Assembly (NCBI GenBank): GCA_902765035.1
Contig: CACWYF010000037.1
Span: 1 to 8,744, forward strand
Direction of reading: 5' to 3'
Source: an uncultured Eubacteriales bacterium
Lineage (GTDB): Bacteria; Bacillota; Clostridia; Peptostreptococcales; Anaerovoracaceae
DNA length: 8,744 bases
The translations under genes and the position numbers were made by a program. Below are positions 1 through 7,629 of the stretch, piece by piece. Numbering within the stretch: the stretch's first letter is position 1; each line of letters begins with the position of its first letter. The notes under the pieces were generated by a model. The model did no database searches. It had not been told where the DNA came from and saw nothing but the letters and a program-made list of their open reading frames with translations.

Positions 1-1419
1 ATCGACGAGATCGACTCGTTCCTGCTGACCAACGCGACCGAGCTCGAGTTCTGGGTCAAGACGCCTGATGACAGAGCGGACAGAAACCAGCTCTCCATAG
101 CGCAGGAACTCAAGGAGCAGTACTGGAAGAGAGTTACCGGACCGGTCGGAACTGCTATGGAGCAGACTCTCGAGATACTCGACCACTATGGATTCGGGGT
201 AGAGATGGGACATAAAGAGGTCGGCGGCGTCAAGGCCAAAATGGGCAACACCGGCGCTTTCGACCACATCATGGAGCAGCTCGAGATCGACTGGAAGTAC
301 GCAGATCCGATGCAGGCTGCGGACAACGAGAGCCAGGTCAAGAACATCGTCCGTGACGTGTTCAGGATGAACAACCTGGAAGTATCCTTCCGCGCAAAGC
401 CGATGATCGGCGTCGCGGGATCCGGAGAACACACGCATTTCGGACTCGCAGCCAAGCTGAAGAGCGGCAAGGTCGTAAACCTGTTCGAGCCGGTCAGCAA
501 GGAAGATGAGTTCATGAGCCCTGTGGGATTCGGTGCACTGATGGGCATCCTCAGAAACTACGAGCTCCTGAATCCGATCGTTGCTCCGACGCACGAGTCC
601 TTCCTGAGACTCAAGCCGGGCTATGAAGCACCGGTCTGCATAGTCACTTCGCTCGGAGTCGACCACAAGACACCGTCGCGTAACAGGACCGTCCTGATCG
701 GACTCGTAAGAGACCTCAAGAATCCGCTTTCTACGAGATTCGAGCTGAGATCGCCTAACCCGCACACCAATACATACCTTATTATAGGTGCGACATACAT
801 GGTGATGATGGACGGTATCAGGGCAGCGCTCGAGGCTGGCAAAACCTCCGCAGAGCTCGAGCAGTCGATCAGCAAGAGCTACGGTAAGAAGGACTTCTAT
901 CTCGAGAAGAACAGAGAGTACCGTACCGAGCGCAACATCTACACAGATTACACCCGCGAGGAGAGAGAGAAGCTGTTCGGCAAGCCGCCTGCAAACGTAT
1001 GGGAGTGCTTCAGTGCATGGGGTGACCGTAAGGATCCGATGAAGAACACTGCGCTTCTTACCGGAGGCGATGAGAGCGTCAGGGTCATTCTGGAGTCCTA
1101 CCGCGAGCAGATGATCCTCAAGTGGTGCATGGAGTATCACGACAGATACATCGAGAACACCATGGATTATCTCAGAAGCTGTGTCAGGCTGCATGAGGAC
1201 GATACCAACGACTATGACTCGCGCAACTGGAGGGAGATATCCGATCTGAGAGATCTCATCGGACACGAGGTCAACGGCAGACATTCGCTTCTGTACAATG
1301 CACGCGATGCCATCGATGCAGAGGACTACGAAGAGCTGTCAAGACTCGAGATAATAATAGAGGAAAAGCTCGAAGAACTCAGATCACTATACAATAAATA
1401 CAGAAGGAATATATTCTGA
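1..1419 (+). CDS. Glutamine synthetase, divergent long form, 5' end missing
   Basis: This gene would make glutamine from glutamate, ammonia and ATP in the cytosol. The frame is open from base 1, so the N-terminus lies outside the window; 472 residues are visible. Glutamine synthetase landmarks appear in order. They are the metal-binding strand TELEFWV (residues 13-19), a GHKE block (70-73, the usual HHE region), QLEIDWKYAD (93-102), KPMIGVAGSGEHTH (133-146, ATP and glutamate binding), PGYEAP, SRNR (226-229) and RFELRSPNP (246-254). A loop is inserted before QLEID. After about residue 275 there is a charged, mainly helical extension of roughly 200 residues, which ordinary type I enzymes of about 440-470 residues lack. 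It lacks the sequence blocks I expect in type III (GlnN) enzymes, so the subtype is uncertain. Family assignment is firm. No clear terminator follows, only the REP-like pair, so read-through into serS is possible. Confidence 0.9.
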   Translation: MDEIDSFLLTNATELEFWVKTPDDRADRNQLSIAQELKEQYWKRVTGPVGTAMEQTLEILDHYGFGVEMGHKEVGGVKAKMGNTGAFDHIMEQLEIDWKYADPMQAADNESQVKNIVRDVFRMNNLEVSFRAKPMIGVAGSGEHTHFGLAAKLKSGKVVNLFEPVSKEDEFMSPVGFGALMGILRNYELLNPIVAPTHESFLRLKPGYEAPVCIVTSLGVDHKTPSRNRTVLIGLVRDLKNPLSTRFELRSPNPHTNTYLIIGATYMVMMDGIRAALEAGKTSAELEQSISKSYGKKDFYLEKNREYRTERNIYTDYTREEREKLFGKPPANVWECFSAWGDRKDPMKNTALLTGGDESVRVILESYREQMILKWCMEYHDRYIENTMDYLRSCVRLHEDDTNDYDSRNWREISDLRDLIGHEVNGRHSLLYNARDAIDAEDYEELSRLEIIIEEKLEELRSLYNKYRRNIF

Positions 1420-1428
1420 AATCAGAAG

Positions 1429-1457
1429 ATGACAGGGGGGACGGTTCTCAATGTCAT
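1429..1457 (+). repeat. REP-like palindromic unit 1
   Basis: This 29-base unit is bounded by ATGACA and TGTCAT and has the core GGGGACGGTTCTC. It begins 9 bases after the stop codon of the glutamine synthetase gene. The flanks extend the hairpin outward (TCAGAA at 1422-1427 against TTCTGA at 1460-1465), giving a stem-loop of about 44 bases. It matches the reverse complement of unit 2 at 25 of 29 positions. From memory, GGGGACGGTTCT bounded by TGTC is a common repeat in Clostridia and is associated with IS200-like REP tyrosine transposases; I could not check this here. It could also act as a weak transcription end, but no T-run follows. Confidence 0.75.
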
Positions 1458-1481
1458 CTTTCTGAGAGAAAAAACAAAAAC

Positions 1482-1510
1482 ATGACAACGAGAACCGTCC
1501 CCATTGTCAT
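1482..1510 (-). repeat. REP-like palindromic unit 2, inverted relative to unit 1
   Basis: This is a 29-base unit bounded by ATGACA and TGTCAT with the core GAGAACCGTCCCC, the reverse complement of the core in unit 1. A 24-base A-rich spacer separates the two units, so in RNA they could also pair with each other as one long hairpin. The unit ends 27 bases before the serS start codon, which leaves only a short free leader carrying the serS ribosome binding site. Confidence 0.75.
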
Positions 1511-1531
1511 AAACTAGATTATAAAAGGTAG

Positions 1532-2812
<1,281 letters not shown>

Positions 2813-2869
2813 GATCTGCGCCCGGCAATACAGTCTGACGAGTAATATATAATAGTATAGTAAGAAAAT

Positions 2870-2915
2870 AGCCCCGCTTGAGGTGATGCCATAAGGCATG
2901 CCGGGCGGGGCTTTT
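2870..2915 (+). terminator. Intrinsic terminator of serS
   Basis: AGCCCCGC (2870-2877) pairs with GCGGGGCT (2905-2912). An inner stem ATGCC/GGCAT (2886-2890 and 2895-2899) closes on the loop ATAA. A T-run at 2912-2915 follows. It lies about 57 bases after the serS stop, in the right orientation, and separates serS from pyk. Confidence 0.88.
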
Positions 2916-3106
2916 GTGTGCGGGCAAAAGAGAAAGCATTAACTGGACAGGCAGCAGGGGCTGATCTGGCTTTTCATGTACAAAAGAAACAATTGCAGCA
3001 ACAAAAATGCAACATTCAATATGTCACTGTATCAGATGGCAGATGAATAGATGAAATGGGCCGCCGGAAAGGTGACCGCTGAAAGAGTATAACAGTTCAA
3101 GTAACT

Positions 3107-3136
3107 GGAGATCGTGATCAGGCACGGTCTCCTTTT
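3107..3136 (+). terminator. Orphan intrinsic terminator upstream of pyk
   Basis: GGAGATCGTG (3107-3116) pairs over ten bases, with one G-U wobble, with CACGGTCTCC (3123-3132) across the six-base loop ATCAGG, followed by TTTT. It lies about 190 bases beyond the serS terminator, so serS does not need it. It also lies upstream of the pyk promoter, so it is not a pyk attenuator acting on that promoter. What it terminates is unknown. Confidence 0.75.
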
Positions 3137-3158
3137 GTATTGCTGCGGAATCCTGTGA

Positions 3159-3188
3159 TTGCCTGAAGTCAAAAGGATGTACTATAAT
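3159..3188 (+). promoter_or_regulatory. Probable sigma-A type promoter of pyk
   Basis: TTGCCT at 3159-3164 (four of six to the -35 consensus) is spaced 18 bases from a perfect TATAAT at 3183-3188. The predicted transcript start near 3195 gives a leader of about 55 bases. That leader ends in a G-rich ribosome binding site (AGGGGGG, 3238-3244) close to the pyk start codon. Confidence 0.72.
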
Positions 3189-3249
3189 AGCGGCATAGCA
3201 AATGGATGTAACCGGCTGATATCAGAGAACCGTAGACAGGGGGGATAAT

Positions 3250-4665
3250 ATGCGAAAGACCAAGATAGTATGTACGATCGGACCGGCGAGTGAGTCGGAA
3301 GAAGTTCTGAAAGAATTATGTTTAGCAGGCATGAACGTTGCGAGGCTGAATTTCTCGCACGGCACGCATGAAGAGCACCTGGAGCGCATCCGCAGGATAA
3401 AGAAAGTCAGGGAGGAGCTCGGGCTGCCGATCGCGATCATGCTCGACACCAAGGGGCCGGAGTTCCGCATAGGCACTTTCAGGGACGGCAAAGTCACACT
3501 GAACGAAGGAGATGATTTTGTCTTCACTACTGAAGCGGTCGAGGGCGATGAGCACATCGTCTCCGTCAGCTACCACAACCTCGCCAACGAGCTGGAGCCG
3601 GGTGACAGGATCCTCCTGAACAACGCGCTCCTCGTGTTCGAGGTAATCAGCACGGACGGTGTCAGACTAGAGACCAGAGTCCTCGCGGGAGGAGAACTTT
3701 CGAACCGCAAATCCATGAGTTTTCCGGGAAAGCACCTGCAGCAGATATACTTGTCCGATCAGGACAAGTCGGATATACAGTTCGGCGTCGAGAACGATGT
3801 CGATTTCATCGCGTGCTCGTTCGTGTCGGTGAGGCAGGATCTTATCGATGTCCATGATTTTCTCAGATCGCTCGGCAAGGATGACTCTGTGGAGCTCATT
3901 GCCAAGATAGAGAACCAGTCGGGATACGACAATATTGACGAGATCTGCAACGAGTGCGGCGGCATCATGGTCGCAAGGGGCGACATGGGTGTCGAGGTGC
4001 CGTTCGAGAGGCTGCCGGCGATGCAGAAGGATCTGATCTCTAGGTGCCGCATGCTGGGCAAAAGGGTCATCACCGCTACGGAGATGCTTGAGTCCATGAT
4101 ATACAATCCGCGTCCGACAAGAGCTGAGACGTCTGATGTTGCCAATGCTGTATATGACGGCACGAGTGCGGTGATGCTCTCGGGCGAGACGGCTGCCGGT
4201 TCTTATCCGGTGCAGGCTGTCATGGCCATGGCGCGCATTGCTGAAGAAGCGGAGAAGCATATTGATTACAAGACGAGATTCTATCAGTATGATTTCAAAA
4301 TAAACAGTGACATGGATGCTATCTCGCATGCGACATGCGGCATGGCCATGGATGTAGGGGCAAGGACGATCGTTGCCTGCACCATGTCCGGCAGAGTGGC
4401 CAGGATGGTATCCAGGTTCCGCTCACCTATAGACATCATCGGGCTTACGACCAGTGAGAAGACATGGAGGTCACTGGCTCTGTCCTGGGCGGTCACGCCT
4501 ATGATGTGCGAGGTAGTGCCTTCAACTGAGGTACTCTTCTACATGGCCAAGAAGGCTGCTGAGGAGGCAATGGACCTCAAGAAAGGCGAGAAGATAGTTA
4601 TCACTGGCGGTGGGACGACCGGAAAGTCCGGCAATACCAATTTGATCAAGATAGAGACGATCTGA
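3250..4665 (+). CDS. pyk: Pyruvate kinase
   Basis: This enzyme transfers phosphate from phosphoenolpyruvate to ADP, making pyruvate and ATP in the last step of glycolysis. At 471 residues it is a normal core enzyme without the extra C-terminal PEP-utilising domain seen in Bacillus-type proteins. Visible landmarks: TKIVCTIGP at the N-terminus; ARLNFSHG (31-38), contributing R32, N34 and S36; MLDTKGPEF (64-72) with D66 and T67; a B domain at roughly 72-165; the active-site block IAKIENQSG with K219 and metal ligand E221; ARGDMGVE with D245; and ITATEMLESM with T277. Glu71 in KGPE is the residue linked in this family to potassium-dependent activity, so I infer K+ dependence. The C-terminal allosteric domain (about 350-471) ends in the glycine-rich ITGGGTTGKSGNTN. 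The gene has its own promoter and terminator and appears monocistronic. Confidence 0.98.
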   Translation: MRKTKIVCTIGPASESEEVLKELCLAGMNVARLNFSHGTHEEHLERIRRIKKVREELGLPIAIMLDTKGPEFRIGTFRDGKVTLNEGDDFVFTTEAVEGDEHIVSVSYHNLANELEPGDRILLNNALLVFEVISTDGVRLETRVLAGGELSNRKSMSFPGKHLQQIYLSDQDKSDIQFGVENDVDFIACSFVSVRQDLIDVHDFLRSLGKDDSVELIAKIENQSGYDNIDEICNECGGIMVARGDMGVEVPFERLPAMQKDLISRCRMLGKRVITATEMLESMIYNPRPTRAETSDVANAVYDGTSAVMLSGETAAGSYPVQAVMAMARIAEEAEKHIDYKTRFYQYDFKINSDMDAISHATCGMAMDVGARTIVACTMSGRVARMVSRFRSPIDIIGLTTSEKTWRSLALSWAVTPMMCEVVPSTEVLFYMAKKAAEEAMDLKKGEKIVITGGGTTGKSGNTNLIKIETI

Positions 4666-4702
4666 TTGCTGATATCCAGTCCGATCCAATCGCGGATATG
4701 AG

Positions 4703-4749
4703 AGCGTCAGGATATGTGTGCGCAGAGCATGCATATTCGGGCGCTTTTT
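4703..4749 (+). terminator. Imperfect intrinsic terminator of pyk
   Basis: ATATGTGTGC (4712-4721) pairs with GCATGCATAT (4727-4736), using two G-U wobbles, across the loop GCAGA. An outer AGCG/CGCT clamp (4703-4706 and 4742-4745) lies beyond a small internal loop, and T residues continue to 4749. It starts 38 bases after the pyk stop. The stem is less regular than the other terminators here. Confidence 0.62.
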
Positions 4750-4800
4750 ATGTGTGACTGACTCACCTGAAATACTTTAGAGCCATTCGAGCCGAAACGA

Positions 4801-4829
4801 TTGCGATTTTGCATTAATGGCTGTATAAT
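4801..4829 (+). promoter_or_regulatory. Promoter of the XRE-Uma2 gene
   Basis: TTGCGA (4801-4806) is separated by 17 bases from a perfect TATAAT (4824-4829). The spacer contains CATTAATGGCTG (4812-4823), which recurs in the minus-strand leader before the decarboxylase gene. An XRE protein often binds its own promoter, so a spacer operator is plausible but unproven. Confidence 0.72.
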
Positions 4830-4874
4830 GGCTGAAAAGAATGAGGGGTACATTGCAACAGCGCTAAAAAAGGC

Positions 4875-4880
4875 AGGAGG
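4875..4880 (+). promoter_or_regulatory. Ribosome binding site that decides the start of the XRE-Uma2 gene
   Basis: AGGAGG ends 2 bases before the in-frame GTG at 4883 but 8 bases before the ATG at 4889. The spacing favours the ATG, so the protein begins MDVNIS rather than MIMDVN. Confidence 0.85.
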
Positions 4881-4888
4881 CAGTGATT

Positions 4889-5761
4889 ATGGATGTGAAT
4901 ATCAGCATTGAAGAACTCAAGGCCAGGAAAAGAGAGCTGGGGCATACTAACCAGTCTCTGGCGGAGATGTCAGGTGTTCCGCTCAGTACAGTTCAGAAAA
5001 TCATGGGAGGCGCTACTAAGAATCCCCGAAGGGAAACACTGCGGGATCTCGCAAAGGTGCTGTTCCCCGGCAGGTTCATAGATGAGCGACTGCTGAATAT
5101 GGACAGGATGCTCGAGGAGAATGGCCTGGATCACGTGCTCGAGGCCCATGACTCCGGAAACCTGGCACTGAGGGAAGGAGAGCACCCGTTCACGGGCAGG
5201 AGACAGGGCTCATATACTGTGGAGGACTACAGGCGTCTTCCTGATGACACGAGGATGGAGCTTATCGATGGAAGGCTTTACTATCTTGCCGCACCGACAA
5301 CAGTACATCAGCTGATAATAAGCAAGCTGACGGCAAGGCTGGATGCATATGCGGAAGAGCATGACGGCAAGTGTCTTGTTCTAACATCGCCGGTTGATGT
5401 GCAGCTGGACTGCGATGATAAGACCATGCTTCAGCCGGACATCATAGTTGTCTGTGATGATAGCAAGATCCTGAAGAAGAATATATATGGTGCGCCGGAC
5501 ATGGCCGTTGAAGTCTTATCTCCAACGACAAGAGGGATTGATCAGGTGCTCAAATTCAATAAATACTGGATCGCCGGGGTGAGAGAATACTGGATCATTG
5601 ACCCGGAAGAAGAACGCATCTGCGTATATGATTTTGCCGGAATGAATCCGCCTGTTTTCTACTCTTTTGATGATGTTATTCCTGTGGGAATCTCCGGCGG
5701 GGAGCTGAAAGTAGACTTCAGCAAAATCGCAGAGGCCATAAGGAGATATACCGGAATATAA
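4889..5761 (+). CDS. XRE-type helix-turn-helix fused to a Uma2-family (DUF820) putative nuclease
   Basis: This is a 290-residue cytosolic protein with two domains. Residues 7 to about 58 are an XRE/Cro-like helix-turn-helix (IEELKARKRELG, then SLAEMSGVPLSTVQKIMGG), a sequence-specific DNA-binding fold. After a charged linker (about 60-105), residues 107 to about 250 match the Uma2 family, a PD-(D/E)xK nuclease-like fold. Visible Uma2 landmarks are SYTVEDYRRLP, ELIDG (124-128), H140, QPDIIVV with D184, AVEVLSPTT with E208, K222 and K225, and EYWIIDP (233-239). The acidic pair D184/E208 fits the active-site pattern. The lysine expected two residues after E208 is absent, and K222 or K225 may replace it (inference). 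The in vivo role of Uma2 proteins is largely unknown. The N-terminal domain suggests DNA targeting or self-regulation. The gene stands alone with its own promoter; no antitoxin or transposase gene is next to it. Confidence 0.85.
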   Translation: MDVNISIEELKARKRELGHTNQSLAEMSGVPLSTVQKIMGGATKNPRRETLRDLAKVLFPGRFIDERLLNMDRMLEENGLDHVLEAHDSGNLALREGEHPFTGRRQGSYTVEDYRRLPDDTRMELIDGRLYYLAAPTTVHQLIISKLTARLDAYAEEHDGKCLVLTSPVDVQLDCDDKTMLQPDIIVVCDDSKILKKNIYGAPDMAVEVLSPTTRGIDQVLKFNKYWIAGVREYWIIDPEEERICVYDFAGMNPPVFYSFDDVIPVGISGGELKVDFSKIAEAIRRYTGI

Positions 5762-5795
5762 AAGTATAAGAAAGCCCCGCGTTTGGCGCGGGGCT
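5761..5795 (-). terminator. Intrinsic terminator of the minus-strand decarboxylase unit
   Basis: A perfect nine-base stem AGCCCCGCG/CGCGGGGCT (5773-5781 and 5787-5795) encloses the loop TTTGG. Read on the minus strand it starts 4 bases after the decarboxylase stop codon and is followed by a T-rich tract (TTTCTTATACTTTT). On the plus strand no T-run follows, so it is a poorer terminator for the convergent XRE-Uma2 gene, although the hairpin may still protect its 3' end. Confidence 0.85.
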
Positions 5796-5799
5796 GCAG

Positions 5800-7539
5800 T
5801 TACATATCGTGTTTGAGTTCAACTCTTACGAGGCCTTCGTCATCTACGCCGGTGACCTTCTCACCGCGCCCGATCGCATCAGAGATGTAGCTGATGACCT
5901 CGACGGTGAGGATCTCACCCGGGCATGCGACCGGCGTGCCCGGCGGGTATATGATGACCGGGTCATACAGTACTCTGCCGTCCGCTTCATACAGAGGCAC
6001 GGACTCAGCCTCGTACGGCACGCCGGCCACCTCGAGTTCGAACTCGGCGGCCGGGCGCGGGTCTGATGTCCTCTGCCTGTCCACTACCCCGTAGTTCTCC
6101 GAGATCTCCTTAAGTGCATCGAGAAGCCTTGCATAATCATGCGACCTGTTTCCGGCGCCTGTCATCAGCATTACATAGTCGCCGTGGACCATCTCGGCTA
6201 TGATGCCCCTATGCCTCAGTTCTTTTTCGAGGCGGGCGCCACTGATACCGAGAGATGCCAGGCTTATGTTGATCTTGGTGTAATCGAGTCCGGCCCTGCT
6301 GTGATACATAGGGCACAGAGTTCCTCTTGTGATCTCATCAAGGCCATGGCCTGCCTCTTTATGCTGATGCTTCTGAGGCTCCATGCTGAGGAAGTTAGGC
6401 ATCGGGTTTCTGGCTGCAGGATCGCTGTCAGGAGTTCTGCCGGCGTCAGCCTGTTCAGCCTGATCGCTTTCCTGCGGCTTATAGTTTCTCATCACTTTTT
6501 CTGTGACCTCGGCAGCCGCCGGGCCGCCTACTATCTCGATGCCCGGGATGCGCATGACCCTTCTGTAGAATGTGGTGAGGTCATCACGCCAGGCTTTTAC
6601 TATGCTGCCGCCATGCTTCCGCATTATCCTCTCATTTATATCCAGACTAGCCATCAGTATGTATGACGGGCTTGTCGTCTGCACCATTTTGAGAGCATCG
6701 CTCACAGCGCCGATGTCAACATTGTAATTGCATATGTTCATGATGCCGCTGCCGGTGAAGCTGAGAAGAGTCTTGTGCGTGCTGTTGATGACTATGTCAG
6801 CACCGAGATCCTCAGCAGAATGTCTCGGGAAAGGCACGTGGGCACCTTCACCGAGCAGCTCTTCGGCATCGTTGTCGAAGAACTTGAGATGCGCGCCGTG
6901 AGCCTGGTCGACTATGAGGAACATGTCATACTCGTGGGCAACGGCCGCCAGAGCGGCGATATCCGAGAGCATCCCATAGTAATTAGGACTCGTCGCCAGC
7001 ACAGCCTGCGCATCAGGATTCGCCTCACAGGCGGCCTTTAGATCCGCCGGCAGTATCTCGCCGACAAGCCCGGATCGCAGATCCGTCTTAGGCTTGACGT
7101 ATACCGGATTGATGCCGCCCAGCCTCAGAGCACTGAAAGCAGAGTGATGCGAATTGCGGCCGAGTATCAGCTTGCCGCCCACAGGCACAGTGCCCATTAT
7201 GGCGGCCATGACGCCGGCGCTCGACCCGTTGACCAGAAGCTCGGAGTGCTTGACGCCGTAGAGGTCAGCATAGTTGTCCATTACAGCCCGCAGCGTCGTC
7301 TCCGGGCAGAACAGAGCATCTGCGCCCGGTATCTCCGTTATATCGCAGGTCACTATATTCTTAAGAAAGTCGCCATATCCTGTTTTTTCATATAACTCGC
7401 TGCGGCCTTTGTGGCCCGGCATGTGAAACGAGATCAGGCGGCCGCTGCCGTCTGATCCCATGTCAGTACCGCCGGCAGCATTGCCGCCGTCAGCTTTCTT
7501 CATATAGTCATTCAGGAAATCTATTATCGTTTTTTCCAT
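5800..7539 (-). CDS. PLP-dependent Orn/Lys/Arg decarboxylase family protein
   Basis: This fold-type I PLP enzyme removes the carboxyl group of a basic amino acid, giving cadaverine, putrescine or agmatine. It serves polyamine synthesis or acid resistance in the cytosol. Substrate cannot be told from sequence. Landmarks: SFHMPGHKG (37-45), the family hallmark; NGSSAGVMA (104-112); HH at 131-132, placed to stack on PLP; TSPNYYGM (183-190); VDQAHGAH (210-217) with D211 contacting the pyridine nitrogen; STHKT (253-257) with K256 as the PLP lysine; and TTSPSYILMASLD (288-300). The C-terminal domain ends with YPPGTPVACPGE (531-542). At 579 residues it exceeds the roughly 480-residue Firmicutes SpeA-like enzymes. 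Much of the excess is a polar, His-rich low-complexity segment at about 353-408 and a Gly/Asp-rich stretch at 16-33. The ATG lacks a strong ribosome binding site. It follows the CPBP gene by 90 bases on the same strand. Confidence 0.93.
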   Translation of the reverse strand: MEKTIIDFLNDYMKKADGGNAAGGTDMGSDGSGRLISFHMPGHKGRSELYEKTGYGDFLKNIVTCDITEIPGADALFCPETTLRAVMDNYADLYGVKHSELLVNGSSAGVMAAIMGTVPVGGKLILGRNSHHSAFSALRLGGINPVYVKPKTDLRSGLVGEILPADLKAACEANPDAQAVLATSPNYYGMLSDIAALAAVAHEYDMFLIVDQAHGAHLKFFDNDAEELLGEGAHVPFPRHSAEDLGADIVINSTHKTLLSFTGSGIMNICNYNVDIGAVSDALKMVQTTSPSYILMASLDINERIMRKHGGSIVKAWRDDLTTFYRRVMRIPGIEIVGGPAAAEVTEKVMRNYKPQESDQAEQADAGRTPDSDPAARNPMPNFLSMEPQKHQHKEAGHGLDEITRGTLCPMYHSRAGLDYTKINISLASLGISGARLEKELRHRGIIAEMVHGDYVMLMTGAGNRSHDYARLLDALKEISENYGVVDRQRTSDPRPAAEFELEVAGVPYEAESVPLYEADGRVLYDPVIIYPPGTPVACPGEILTVEVISYISDAIGRGEKVTGVDDEGLVRVELKHDM

Positions 7540-7564
7540 AGGCTCATTATTGCGTTAATTGCCA

Positions 7565-7570
7565 ATTATA
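7565..7570 (-). promoter_or_regulatory. Possible -10 box for the decarboxylase gene
   Basis: The minus strand carries a perfect TATAAT here, 25 bases before the start codon, implying a leader of under 20 bases. No good -35 box sits at the right distance (ACACCA at 17-base spacing is poor), so activator help or read-through from the CPBP gene is possible. Confidence 0.45.
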
Positions 7571-7599
7571 GGCGCTCGTCAGTACTTTGGTGTAATCCA

Positions 7600-7611
7600 G
7601 CCATTAATGGC
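7600..7611. repeat. Perfect 12-base palindrome in the decarboxylase leader
   Basis: GCCATTAATGGC reads identically on both strands and lies just upstream of where a -35 box would fall for the decarboxylase. Its minus-strand extension CATTAATGGCTG is identical to 4812-4823 in the XRE-Uma2 promoter spacer. It could be an operator half of a common regulator or coincidence. Confidence 0.35.
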
Positions 7612-7629
7612 ACCTTTTCCGACAGCAAA

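Larger units (their letters stand above)
2916..3249. other. Gene-free stretch between serS and pyk
   Basis: No convincing protein gene is present. A 24-codon frame (2976-3050) and a 13-codon frame after its stop (3051-3092) have no good ribosome binding site. The stretch contains small potential stems, for example GGCCGCC/GGTGACC around 3059-3077 and CAGTT/AACTG at 3093-3107, just before an intrinsic terminator at 3107-3136. The pyk promoter follows. The part before the terminator could be an untranslated RNA or the decayed end of an old gene. I recognise no riboswitch class in it. Confidence 0.5.

Noticed and set aside
1504..1525. serS promoter made of TTGTCA and TATAAA
   Set aside because: The spacing is only 10 bases and the TTGTCA is part of the palindromic repeat, so it would not work as a standard promoter.
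2976..3092. Short frames of 24 and 13 codons separated by a stop, possible remnant of a small DNA-binding or recombinase protein
   Set aside because: They are too short, have no ribosome binding site and show only vague similarity by eye. I cannot support a gene or pseudogene call.
3061..3136. T-box or other riboswitch controlling pyk
   Set aside because: AGGTGACCGCT only loosely recalls the T-box core, pyk is not a T-box target class, and the terminator lies upstream of the apparent pyk promoter. No known riboswitch consensus was recognised.
3221..3245. Possible third, scrambled REP fragment before pyk: GAGAACCGT followed by GACAGGGGGGA
   Set aside because: Both pieces resemble parts of the 1429-1510 units, but the order is wrong and there is no palindrome. 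The G-run is adequately explained as the pyk ribosome binding site.
3667..4329. Long open frame on the minus strand across pyk, and similar frames opposite serS, the decarboxylase and the CPBP gene
   Set aside because: These overlap strongly recognised genes, have no family-like motifs and are typical antisense shadows of biased codon use.
4841..4867. Eight-codon leader peptide before the XRE-Uma2 gene
   Set aside because: It starts only a few bases after the predicted transcript start with no ribosome binding site and has no run of regulatory codons. No attenuator hairpin follows.
4883..4888. GTG start at 4883 for the XRE-Uma2 protein
   Set aside because: It is only 2 bases from the AGGAGG, too close for normal initiation. 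The ATG at 4889 has 8-base spacing.
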